Positions 1 through 9,705 of a stretch of DNA of 64,000 nucleotides are shown here, in pieces. The notes beneath the pieces were generated by a model. That model was given only the letters and a program-made list of their open reading frames with translations, was not told where the DNA came from and searched no databases. This stretch comes from Ariolimax columbianus. Lineage: Eukaryota > Mollusca > Gastropoda > Stylommatophora > Arionidae. Each line of letters starts with the position of its first letter. Positions within the stretch are counted from its first letter, which is position 1. The translations under genes and the position numbers were made by a program. Location of the stretch: the NCBI GenBank assembly GCA_036924085.1, contig JAVGWX010000004.1, forward strand, positions 10,163,416 to 10,227,415, in the 5' to 3' direction.

Positions 1-271
1 GCAATTTTCGTGATGTCAGTCACTTTGCAGCGATGTAAGTGTGGTAAAGGTTAATATGCTTATTAACCTCTGTAATCTTACCATAGGAATGAGAATACCT
101 AAACAATATAATTATGAAAATATGCTTTATGGAGTGTTTTAAACTGTAATTGCAATATTTTTATAGGGAGGGAGGCCCTGCATGGTTAACTTGTGTATTG
201 TTTGTCAGTTTTTTGTCTGCTGCGGATTCATACTATTTATTTTTAAATATATTTTGTTCCCTCACATTGAG
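1..271 (+). other. Upstream intron end of cyclin Y
   Basis: AT-rich sequence with no recognisable coding signal before the exon at 272. It is taken as the 3' end of the intron that separates the unseen 5' exons from the first visible exon. The T-rich stretch at about 238-265 can serve as the polypyrimidine tract. Short open frames here do not resemble any family. Confidence 0.55.
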
Positions 272-353
272 ACAGATAGTGACCATGATCCATCCAGCCA
301 TCCTGCAGCAAAGCCAATATTTTCTACAAGATCTGAAGTTGAAATACAAAGAA
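272..353 (+). CDS. CCNY: Cyclin Y, exon 1 of window (internal N-terminal exon)
   Basis: First recognisable coding exon of a cyclin Y gene. It encodes residues 1-27 of the partial protein plus the first base of codon 28, and reads TDSDHDPSSHPAAKP through to EIQR. This matches the region of animal cyclin Y just before the KRKS-type basic stretch. The donor is gtaagg at 354. The single leftover base joins two bases of the next exon to make an Asn codon, which supports both junctions. The acceptor is probably the AG at 270-271. An AG at 274-275 would shorten the exon by four bases and change the incoming phase. The exon with the start codon and any N-myristoylation signal must lie upstream of the window. 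Identification rests on the downstream exons; this exon alone would be weak. Confidence 0.72.
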
Positions 354-397
354 GTAAGGTTTATATATTCACCTTCATACAATCATACCATAATTCA

Positions 398-464
398 CAC
401 ATATCCAGTCACCCATTCAGACATATACAGTCACTCATTCAGACATATACAGTCACTCTCTCAT
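398..464. repeat. 22-bp tandem repeat, about 3 copies
   Basis: The 22-base unit containing cattcagacatatacagtca recurs about three times, with the first copy diverged. It lies just after exon 1 of the window and continues into sequence rich in cattcag and acatat words. Confidence 0.75.
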
Positions 465-484
465 ACTTTACCACACTTTTCAAG

Positions 485-790
485 CACACTGGGAAGAGGA
501 GACTAACGTCTGGTCAGGCAAAACATACAGTAAGACAATGTTAATCAGGGTCAGGTGAAACATGCTGAGTAAAACCCCACCTCACCTTCATGCAATTCTC
601 CCTAGAAACAAAATTTTATGGCAAACTGACTAACGAGTTGGGGCCCGACACGATCCCCGTAGGAGTGAGAGTCGTGCAGATGAAGTCAAGCATAGTACAA
701 CAACCTGGTGGACCTCTGCCCACTTTCATTAGCGTGCTCTCGATGTAACACATCACTTAACGTCCTTTTCAGGACGCCTACTCACACACC
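485..790 (+). mobile_element. Short interspersed element, family 3 (diverged copy)
   Basis: It shares its order of motifs with 8198-8509: the ggtcaggcaaaacat head, the ccctagaaac block, the gcagatgaagtcaagcata block, the ccactttcattagcg block and a final cacttaacgtccttttca. It is clearly older than the 8.2-kb copy. No intact ORF and no clear tRNA-like promoter were seen. The family has four copies in this window. Confidence 0.7.
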
Positions 791-910
791 ATCCTCTTAA
801 ACATTCAGAATGAAGCCACCCTCAGACATATCTACTCACTACTCATGCTTATACACACCATCCTGTTACCCATCCAGACTATAGCCACTCTTAAACATAT
901 CCAGTCATCC

Positions 911-1034
911 TCTCACACCTACACACAGTCACCAATTTACACTACCCTCTCATACATATCCTATCATTCTCTCTCACACCTACACACAGTCTCCAACTTA
1001 CACTACCCTCTCATACATATCCTATCATTCTCTC
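911..1034. repeat. 61-bp direct duplication, 2 copies
   Basis: A segment with acctacacacagtc and ctcatacatatcctatcatt recurs after 61 bases with few mismatches. It is a local tandem duplication in a C/A/T-rich stretch. Confidence 0.75.
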
Positions 1035-1096
1035 ATGCTTGCCTACATGACATTCTCTCAATCATCCATGACCCATTCACCCTCTCAAACAGATCC

Positions 1097-1336
1097 AGGG
1101 GTAGTGGTTAAGTGACATGGCTCACAATCCGAAGGTGCTGGATTTGATCCCCATCACAGCACCGGCCGTTACTCCAGGGAAGCAAACCCTTAGAAAATGC
1201 AAGAGGAAGCAGACCCTTACATAAAATGCATGCCGAAGTTGGATGCACTGGGCCAACAGCCGCAAAATAAAAACACAGTGCAACGTACACCGCCCACCGC
1301 CTTGGGGAATAAAGAAATAATGTGAACGCAAAAAAA
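1097..1336 (+). mobile_element. tRNA-derived SINE, family 1, with 11-bp target-site duplication
   Basis: The head has a tRNA-like A box (gtagtggttaagtgac) and a diverged B box (ggatttgatcccc). A roughly 170-bp unrelated body and an A-rich 3' end follow. It is flanked by a perfect 11-bp duplication (caaacagatcc at 1086-1096 and 1337-1347), which shows target-primed retroposition. Two other copies lie at 2830 and 31309. Of the three, this one has the most B-box damage. Confidence 0.88.
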
Positions 1337-1599
1337 CAAACAGATCCTACTCACAGTCACCATTTTATGCACACAACACACCATCCCCTCAGTTAAAATC
1401 GTTATGGGCCTACTAATTAGGTAATTGATGACTTAGCATAAGATCATGCTCTTAAGCTAATGAGAAAACATGGACTTTGTACTATAATTACAATAGAAGT
1501 TATGTGATTGTTAATTATTGTGTTGAAAAAAATGATTATTTTATTATGTTACTAGCTGGCATTGACTGGGAATAATTATGAAAGTAATGATTTGTTTAT

Positions 1600-1945
1600 G
1601 ACAAGAATAGCACCACATATTGCATGTCATAAGAGGCGACTAACTGTGCAACATGGCATAACACCGGCTATGGTTAGGTGGTTTGTTTAGTGCAGCATAG
1701 ATGATGCCTAACAGGCTGTGGGTCTACTTTGTTCTAGTGTTTGAGTCCATTAAGGTGGACTCGCACATAGGTTAACCATCCTATGTGACACTTGTTCCAA
1801 TGCAGCAGAGTGATAAGCTGCTCGAGCCTAGCCGCCAAGCAAGAATTCTTCCTCCCAGCTACATTCGGCTCATACCAGAACTGACACCTGAACAGAGACA
1901 TCTGTCCATGTAGAAGTACAAGTTGACTAAGACTAAGAAATCAAT
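1600..1945 (+). mobile_element. Short interspersed element, family 4
   Basis: About 350 bp that recurs in reverse orientation at 37628-38008 and 51247-51610. Shared blocks include gtcataagaggcgact, tggcataacaccgg, gtgggtctactttg and the end near ctgtccatgtagaagtaca. No ORF is present. I could not find convincing flanking duplications, so the mechanism (retroposition or DNA element) is open. Confidence 0.72.
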
Positions 1946-2349
1946 GTCAACTGAGTGTTGCACCTGATCCTGGACAACAGATTAGTTCTATATTAAATGA
2001 TACTTGGTTAGTTTAACCAAATGTTATTACATACATAAATATGCATAAAGATACTTAACATAATTGTAGTTGTTAATGTACATATTTAAAAATATATTCT
2101 TAGACATTTACTTTATACTAATTCCTACTGTACTCTGACATACAATATCATTCATGCTGTCTCTTTTTCCCACCTACAACAAATGCATTATAACTGGTGA
2201 AATTTGTGACATACGAGTCTCCAAATTGTAACCATGGCAAGATGTCCCTGATACCCCATGACTATTTTTCAATCTTAGCTACTATTGAATGTACATGTTT
2301 GCCTCTATGCATATTCAATCCAAACCCATACATTCTTCTGTATTCATCC

Positions 2350-2640
2350 TGAAAAGGGTTTTGTGTTACAGTTTACAGCGAGGCTGTGATAACTGCACCT
2401 TTAGGCGTAACACACCCAATTACATCAGGATTTTTGTTTGGGGGTCCCGAGTTTGCCTTCCCACCAACATCCATATTCTCTTAGCCAGACTACACTTCTA
2501 CGACCTGTTTCCAGGGCCAGGAATTGGAGGCGGAATAAAGTCTTAGTCAGCTCTGGTTCGCTAACATTGATGCAAGGAGCCAGCTATGAGTCACTGGCTG
2601 CTGTCAGCTCGTTCATTATGCTGCATCTTCTGCCTGTAAA
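2350..2640 (-). mobile_element. Short interspersed element, family 2 (old copy)
   Basis: A diverged copy of the family best seen at 4252, 32159 and 58033. Recognisable blocks in the inverted sense are tacagcgaggctgtga, tgcaccttt, cttagccagact and ctatgagtcactgg. Many substitutions and indels, with no flanking duplication found. Confidence 0.65.
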
Positions 2641-2829
2641 CCACACATTCTAATCTGTTCTGTGCAATGTGTATCTAATAAGTGCTGTTTTGGAATTGTT
2701 AGCCTAGGAAAGCGTTTCCTAAATAAAGTCATGTATGCCTGTATTGATGTTTGAATCGATGAGATAGGGCTTTTACAAATGGGTTTGATATAACGGATGA
2801 TAATGTGGGCTTTTTCATATCCTTCATTT

Positions 2830-3084
2830 AGGGGACGGCGTGGGCTAGTGGTTGTGTGACACAGCTCAGAACCAGGAGGTGCTGGGTTCGATCCCCATCA
2901 CAGCACCGGCCGTTACCCTGGGGAAGCAAACTCTTAGAAAATGCAGGAGGAAGCAGGCCCTTACATAAAATGCATGCTGAAGTCGGATGCACTGGACCGA
3001 CAGGCGCAAAATAAAAACCAAAGTGCAATGCACACTGCCTTGGGGATTAGAGAAATAAGGCGAACGCAAAAATAAAAAATAAAA
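2830..3084 (+). mobile_element. tRNA-derived SINE, family 1, with 13-bp target-site duplication
   Basis: Head with A box (tgggctagtggttgtgtga) and a good B box (gggttcgatcccc), then the family body and an A-rich tail. It is flanked by a perfect 13-bp duplication (atatccttcattt at 2817-2829 and 3085-3097). Same orientation as the gene and as the other two family-1 copies. Confidence 0.92.
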
Positions 3085-4251
3085 ATATCCTTCATTTTGT
3101 GTGTTGAAATGTTCTGTGGTTACAAATGCTATGTCCGGGATTTCTTGGTTTTGTATAAAGCTGTATGTTTATGTAACTTCTCTTGTCAAGAAGTAAAAAA
3201 AAACATTAGGGGTCAGATATTTGTGAAAGTGATTCCCTATCAATGATATGATTGTCTGTGATTTCATGTTTGTCTAGTACTTTACTCATGGAGAAGGAAA
3301 TTGGACCAGAGCCAACACTCAGCCTTTAAAACACAAGTTCTACCAGTTTGTTTTGAGCATTTGCAAGCTTCACTTTCAAAATAACTTACTTTCACAAAAA
3401 GTTCAAGTCTGACAAAAATCATTATTCACCTTTACCTGCTCAGCCTGTTTTCAGCTAGTCTCTAATTTCTTGAAATTATGAACTGTGTTTTGTTTTGTGA
3501 TGCCGTGAAGATTGCAATGTCTATTCAATTTACTGCATTTTCTAGAGGTTTGTAGTGTTGTAGAACAATACCTAATAAAATATGAAGATAAGAATGGGAC
3601 ACATGTTCAATGGCAATCTCAAAAATTGGTTTATGCAAAGAGTTGTGCTAACATGCTACTTGACTTTGATTGACTTTCCCAAACTTCATAAATCTTCTAT
3701 TGTCTGTTTTTAGCATGGCCAACCCTCTTGTGTTGATAGTTGTGCTGGCCGTATGTCTATATTTCATAACGGCGAGATGTCAAATACATTGATATGTTCC
3801 TTGATAGACCGTATATTTTTGTTAAAAAGTCATTTTAAAAAAACAAACAAAAAAACTCATACGACATTTTTCCCATTGCTGGGGTAGTCAAGGGGTTTTG
3901 AAGGCTGAGGACTACAGACCGCTTCGCCACTGCTGTCGTCACGTCGAGTGCTGGTCATGTTTGTTTATTTCACCCCCAACAGAAAAACACTTTATTTCCT
4001 TCCTATTCTAAATCAACGATTTTATTTGAGCTATACTGCTATTGATAAATGTTGATTCATTCTCATGGGTGTCTCTTACACTAACCATTGCACAAGGACA
4101 GTGTATGTTTTAGAATTGGACTTTGCTGAATTTACTATTTGCATTGTCATTTTCAAGGTACCATTTCCATGATCCCTACCAACTTTAACACATACTTCTT
4201 CTTCAGGAATACAATTTCACTTTAATAATGCTTCCCTCCTGAATTCACTGA

Positions 4252-4625
4252 GGGATCAAAACACTGAGCAGCGCATGAGCTGCAGTGGTCAGCGACCCAT
4301 AGCTGACTGCTAGCGTCAGGGCAAACGAACTAGAGCTGCCAAGACCTTTCTACACCTCTAAGCAGTGATCCTGGATAACAGGCTGCAGCAGACGGACTGG
4401 CTAAGGAGAAGGGATCGAAGAGGGAATGCTAACCTGGTACTAAAAAAATGCTTGCTGAAGTTGGATGTGTTGCAACGAAAGGTGCGAATGTTGCAACGAA
4501 AGGTGCGAATATCGCAGTCAAGCTGTAAACTACGACACAACGCATTCTGTTCTCTGGACTACACTGCTACTTAAGCCCTTTCAGGGTTTGGTAGCGGGAG
4601 ATTGAGAACGAATGAAGCCAAGCCA
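4252..4625 (+). mobile_element. Short interspersed element, family 2 (near full length)
   Basis: About 374 bp starting gggatcaaaacactgagcag and ending after gcgggagattgagaacga. It is flanked by a 10-bp near-duplication (aattcactga at 4242-4251 and aatttactga at 4626-4635, one mismatch). Copies at 32159 and 58033 carry better duplications. An 18-bp internal word (gttgcaacgaaaggtgcg) is doubled at about 4479-4507. No coding capacity. Confidence 0.82.
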
Positions 4626-5711
4626 AATTTACTGACTGATACATTAGTTGTCCATCACAAGTGATGAAGACCACTGTCTTTGTTCAGCCGTGTGGACAGT
4701 CGTATCTCTTGCTGTGTCCGCTGAAATGGATGACTCGCGCCGTGATTTAGATTAAAGTGAGGAAGAAACTGCGCCTTTTGTCAACCTCACTCACAGAGCC
4801 TAAACTACCTTTTGCCAGTGGCAAGACATTCATCAAGACGACTGGAGATAGCATAGGATGCAGATTGTGCCTCAGGTTAACCACCGAAGCCTTTCCGTAA
4901 ACATGTAACGTAACCAGCAGGGTAGAAAGGTGGGATGGCATCTAACGCAGTTTGTCGTGCCTTTTCGATAACCACAAGAGGTCGTATGGACAACACTCAG
5001 CGTGTCAGTGAGTCTGTATTCAGCTCACCATAGTAGCATCTAAAATTCCCACACACCAAATTCGTAGTTCCATTCAGCCAGCGTCCAGACCAAGATAAAC
5101 GGATGGGACCAACACCACGTTTCCGTGAACACAAGTGAAGTCGTCGACTAGTGTGAATTCCAGGCAAATCCGTGATCTGGCGGCATCCATAATGATCCAA
5201 AACAGTAGAGAAATGTAGACTCGCAGCCAGTTATGGCGCCATCTTTGCCAGATATGTTACTGCTAACTTACTTACTTTGCGTGTCCAGCAACCTCACAAA
5301 GTATTGGACCAGAAATCAGCCAACATAGAAGCCCTTGTGTTCACCGCCATGAGATCCGCCAACTACATGGTTCTTGCATTTTTGGACAGTTATACGAATG
5401 TTCGGGGACTGATGACTCCGCATTTGCAGACATCGTTATCCGCATGTCCCTATTTTTTCAAGTTCAATCTACACCTGAGCACTATTGTTCTTAGTCTATT
5501 TAGGGCTCTCCACACGGTATAAGATGTTATATCCTGTCGCAAGTTCTTTGAAACCCATCGATTACCATATCTTTGACGCCATTTTTATATGTGGTTTTGC
5601 TCAGGTTTCATGTCTGTAAACTGCACGGTTTAAAGGGCATTTTTCTTTGATTTCAGTCACCCCCGTTTAGGGTTATATCCAAAAATGGATGTCTCTGATT
5701 ACAGGACTGTT

Positions 5712-5940
5712 TTTCCTCTCTAATGCTGGTACCCAGTCGCCTCATAAACCGTACTCCACCTTAATGTGACAGCCCTGGTCACAGGCTGCACTAGTGTAGT
5801 TTGGCTAAGAGAATAAGGATAACAGTGGGAAGGTAGACACTGTACTTTAAGAAGCAAGTTGAAGCCCGATACGTCAGACAAAAAGATGCAGATATTGCAG
5901 CCTCGCTGTAAACTACAACACAACGTTCATTTTAGGACGA
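5712..5940 (+). mobile_element. Short interspersed element, family 2 (old partial copy)
   Basis: Diverged family-2 sequence. Recognisable blocks are gtcacaggctgcac, tttggctaagagaa, agatattgcagc and gctgtaaactacaacacaacg. The 3' end is missing and no duplication was found. Confidence 0.6.
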
Positions 5941-6744
5941 ACTCTGATGAGGAAAAAGTTCTACATTTTCTTTTTAGTGTCCTTCCTCTTTTATTCTTAC
6001 AGTTAAATAATGATGAGGGGTCTGAAAGGATTAAGAAGAATAGTGAAGATATCCCAGGAAATACAAATAATATATAGTAGATGACAAATGAATCTAATAC
6101 AGTGAAAGTACAGTGTTTATAGCTGAAAAGGGGTATGTACAGAAACTACAAAAAATATTATAGACAGTATATATAAATATTTAAATAAATAAAAGCAGAG
6201 CTCATAAGAAAATGAAAAAGAAATAAAATATGAGAATAATAAGCAGACAAAGTTAACCTTTGGATAGATAAAAGATAGGTGGCTAAAATAAATATGGTTA
6301 ATATATAATTTGACATGAAATAATTAAATATACAATGGCAAATAGAAATGGAAAGGAACCGTTTCACTGGATATTTTTCTTCATCCATATCATCTTGTGG
6401 TGCACAGGCTACCAACCATCAGTCTCCAAGCAGACTAGTCGTGTGCTATTTTCTATTTTCTCTAGTTCTTTCCAACTTCTCCCCATTTTATTTGTATCAG
6501 CCTCTGAGTCTCTTCTCCATGTGTTTTTGACCTTCATTTACCTCTTTTTTTCCCCTGTGGGTTCCATGACAGAAATTGTCTTGCGACACTGGGTTTGGGG
6601 CTTTTGCAGTGTGTGGCCTATTCCTCTCCATAATTTCATGTTCCACTTGTCTTTGTCCCGTTCTCTCCTATAAGCTTTCATTTGTAACCTACTTGGCCCA
6701 CTATTGGTACAGAATTGTTCTCTGGGATATATTGATAAAGCCAT

Positions 6745-7010
6745 GTAATCTCTTATTATTGGGTTTGGTTATCCACCCGTGTTTCTGTGCCATATAAAAG
6801 ATCTTATTATTGGGTTTGGTTATCCACCCGTGTTTCTGTGCCATATAAAAGATCTTATTATTAGGTTTGGTTATCCACCCGTGTTTCTGTGCCATATAAA
6901 AGATCTTATTATTGGGTTTGGTTATCCACCCGTGTTTCTGTGCCATATAAAAGATCTTATTATTAGGTTTGGTTATCCACCCGTGTTTCTGTGCCATATA
7001 AAAGATACTA
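6745..7010. repeat. 51-bp minisatellite, 5 copies
   Basis: A 51-base unit containing tatccacccgtgtttctgtg repeats at 6771, 6822, 6873, 6924 and 6975. Copies differ mainly by one alternating base (attgggttt or attaggttt). Because 51 is a multiple of three and the unit lacks stops, both strands show open frames of 17-residue repeats. I regard these as by-products rather than genes. Confidence 0.95.
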
Positions 7011-7267
7011 CTCCTTCCAATTTAATTTACATACATACGTTTTTACACGTGCTGGATGTTTTTTTCTCTCGTTGGACTAGTTTTCATTTGTCTGCTTTAT
7101 GGGTTTTCATGAACTGAAGTTGACATGCATGGTATACGTTTTTTGGATAAAATGGCGTAGTCTGCAAGATTACATACTAGAATTACTGTTTGGAGAAGGA
7201 ACAATTTTTGGTTCTAGTTTTAAGTTTGCTTGTGCTTAACTCTTGTAAATATTTGTCATTATTTTAG

Positions 7268-7326
7268 ACAACAAAATGAGGCGCAGAAGTCAAATGATTC
7301 TGACAAGTTCAGGCCATAAGCATCAC
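7268..7326 (+). CDS. CCNY: Cyclin Y, exon 2 of window
   Basis: A 59-base exon between a ttttag acceptor and a gtaagt donor. After the two bases that complete the split Asn codon it encodes NKMRRRSQMILTSSGHKHH (residues 28-47) and ends on a codon boundary. The basic stretch followed by hydrophobic residues and a His-rich end corresponds to the basic stretch and His pair that precede the phospho-serine segment in vertebrate cyclin Y. Only one of the three frames is open, and it is the one demanded by the exons on both sides. The exon is too short to be called alone. Phase continuity and position carry the call. Confidence 0.8.
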
Positions 7327-8623
7327 GTAAGTAGCCCTGAGTCATAAGTCGTTGGGATCATTAAGTGTAGTTCCCAATGATGTCCATGTTTACCAACAGA
7401 AAGGTAATATTGGCACATTATATGACTACGGTTATGGAGAAATTGCACTCCTAGCGTGTGTTTATTTGTTCATATTTTGGTCACCTGATTATAAAGTCTT
7501 ATAAGATTAGACAAGTCATCAGAGATGGGGTCTTAACAATCTTTTATTACTGCATTTATTTCCATTGCTGGGTTCCTGTGATGGTCTATAGAACTCAGCA
7601 GTAAAGGCTGCATGCCTCTGCAGTCACCATGCAGTGACAGTTATGATATTTATTTTACCCCTGATATGTAAGAAAAAAAACAACAATGCTATACTGGGGT
7701 TTTTGACCTCTTGGCGCGGAGACTGTTTCCAAACTGCTCGGCTACCCGATCAATCGCTCGGTCTTTTATACTTTAAGTAACTGTGTTAAACTGCTGCACA
7801 CTAGCAATGAAATGTCTCATAAAGCAGACCAAATCACTTTTGTCTAATGACAGAAGGTCCCAGGTCATGCAGTTATTGTGTATCTTTGCTATATGTTGAA
7901 GACCTATGATGCAGAAATGTTGTGTCATTGCAACTGTATTAGACTATTCTTACAGGTCTGGCTAATTTTGACCAACATTTAGTTGTTAAGATAGATCTAA
8001 AAAATAAGATTTATTAGTATCAGCCACAGTGAACCATGATTTCTTGCAGGATAGTTTGGTCAACATTTGTTAATATCAGCAAGCTCCAGTTTTTGTGTAA
8101 GAGAAAAGTAGATGAACCAGCAACTCAACAATATTGAAAATATAGTCATTCAGATGAGAGGAAGACTGTCTGATGAGGCAAAATATAGTCATTCAGAGGA
8201 GAGGAAGACTTGTCTGATCAGGCAAAACATAGTGGTGAAGACCCTCATCTCGGCTTCCTAGTAGCCCTCCCTGGAAACGGGCTGTTTTCATGGCAGCCTG
8301 GCTAACAAGGTGAGGGATCGACGTGATCACCGTAGTAGTGAGTGACATGCAGATGAAGCCAAGCATAGCACAACCGCCTGGAGGACTGCGGTCCACTTTC
8401 ATCAGCACGCTCAGGATGTGAGGAAAGCTGCTGCAACCTGCCACTTAACATCCTTTTCATGGTGCACAAAAGAGTAACCTGCTCATTGTCGGCATTTGCA
8501 AACAATAACAATATAGTCATTCAGAAGAAATATAACATTAGTGAAATCATGGTCAAGAACTTCTGAAATGGAGTAGGCTAGATTGAAGTAATAGATCTTA
8601 TATATTGCTTTTTCATTTTGCAG
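7327..8623 (+). other. Cyclin Y intron B (1.3 kb)
   Basis: Intron between the exons at 7268 and 8624. It contains one family-3 element at 8198-8509. The rest (7327-8130 and 8526-8623) shows nothing beyond AT-rich sequence and the polypyrimidine tract before 8624. Confidence 0.85.
8198..8509 (+). mobile_element. Short interspersed element, family 3, with 16-bp target-site duplication
   Basis: Flanked by a perfect 16-bp duplication (aatatagtcattcaga at 8182-8197 and 8510-8525). The head and the left flank are themselves tandemly duplicated with a 43-bp period at about 8137-8222, so the target word occurs three times. The body contains ccctggaaacgggctg, gcagatgaagccaagcata and ccacttaacatccttttca. 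Related copies are at 485, 31003 and 55065 (inverted). Confidence 0.88.
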
Positions 8624-8851
8624 ATAGATGAGTTTGGTCAGTTACGCAAATTCAGTTCCTGCTCCACAATCTACATGGACGACTCAACTGTCTCACAACC
8701 CAATCTGAAAACCACTATAAAGTCAGTAGGCTTGGCAATTTTCTTTCATATCCGGAACAGAATTCCACCAGATGAGGAAAAGGAGAGGAATCTAGCAGCT
8801 CTGGAGCCAAACATACTTCAAATCTTTGATGAGATGGCTCACCCTCTTTCG
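8624..8851 (+). CDS. CCNY: Cyclin Y, exon 3 of window: 14-3-3 site and start of the cyclin fold
   Basis: A 76-codon exon (residues 48-123), phase 0 at both ends, with a ttgcag acceptor and a gtatga donor. It carries [20 protein letters not shown], a hallmark block of cyclin Y. In vertebrate cyclin Y a serine in the matching SSCST stretch is a 14-3-3 docking phosphosite, so the same role is inferred here. [16 protein letters not shown] begins the helical region before the cyclin box. Between HIRNR and [10 protein letters not shown] there is an insertion of roughly ten residues ([16 protein letters not shown]) relative to the vertebrate protein as I know it. The last 61 bases and the first 32 intron bases form the first copy of a 93-bp triplication, so the donor occurs three times. 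Only the first donor, at 8852, keeps the reading frame; reading past it meets TGA after one codon. Confidence 0.93.
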
Positions 8852-9069
8852 GTATGAGTTCTCTGTTCTTTTATCTATTTGTATCTAGCAGCTCTGGAGC
8901 CAAACATACTTCAAATCTTTGATGAGATGGCTCACCCTCTTTCGGTATGAGTTCTCTGTTCTTTTATCTATTTGTATCTAGCAGCTCTGGAGCCAAACAT
9001 ACTTCAAATCTTTGATGAGATGGCTCACCCTCTTTCGGTATGAGTTCTCTGTTCTTTTATCTATTTGTT
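8791..9069 (+). repeat. 93-bp triplication covering exon 3 end and splice donor
   Basis: Three tandem 93-bp copies start at 8791, 8884 and 8977, and I see no difference between them. Each carries the last 61 coding bases of exon 3, the gtatgagt donor and 32 intron bases. Copies 2 and 3 would add a premature stop if a later donor were used. Each unit also ends in a T-rich stretch followed by tctag, so copies 2 and 3 look like possible small exons of 53 or 56 nt, which would shift frame. Confidence 0.95.
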
Positions 9070-9705
9070 GTACTTTCTTGCTTGTTAGTGTATTGATTTC
9101 TCGTGTTGGTTTTTGGTCTTTTTATGTTCTTTCTGCCTGGTTGTTATTATTGTTGTGTTTCTTGTTTTTTAGTCACCGGTATTGATGTCTGCTGTTGATG
9201 ATGGTATATTTCATTCACTTGATTATTAGTAATGGGTTTGTCACTTGTTGATTCTTGTGGGTTCCGTCTTATTGACTATTGTCTTTGATTATGTTTATGT
9301 TGTTAGATGGAGGAAATATTCGTGTCATGAAACTTTAAGATTTTGATCATTTATTTTTCATAAATTAAATTGCTCATTATATTTGTGGTCAGTATAATTA
9401 TCTCCAGACTGATGTAACATTCATGTTGGTGATATACATGTACGATGAAGTAGTCCCTTAAGTGCTGTCAAATAGACATTAGCACCTGGGAAAATCTGGT
9501 TGAAAATCTTTCAACCTGGAATAGTGTGGTCACAAACGACGTTGAAATCAGCAAGGGCCTCCTTGTTCAGGTAGCCCAGGATAGACGTGCAATTAGGAAT
9601 TCTAGAGGCATCTGCGGACTATGTTTGCCAGTCGTGTCATAGAGTTTTCAGAATGGCATGGGATGATGTTGATTATCCTCATCGATGACAATCAACAAAT
9701 TATTA

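Larger units (their letters stand above)
354..7267 (+). other. Cyclin Y intron A (6.9 kb)
   Basis: Intron between the exons at 272 and 7268, with gt and ag ends. It holds copies of short interspersed families at about 485-790, 1097-1336, 1600-1945, 2350-2640, 2830-3084, 4252-4625 and 5712-5940, plus a five-copy 51-bp minisatellite at 6745-7010. The stretches 3098-4240, 4640-5710 and 5945-6740 are AT-rich with no gene, RNA or repeat I can name. The end of the 4640-5250 segment (about 5215-5250) loosely resembles family 4. Confidence 0.8.
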
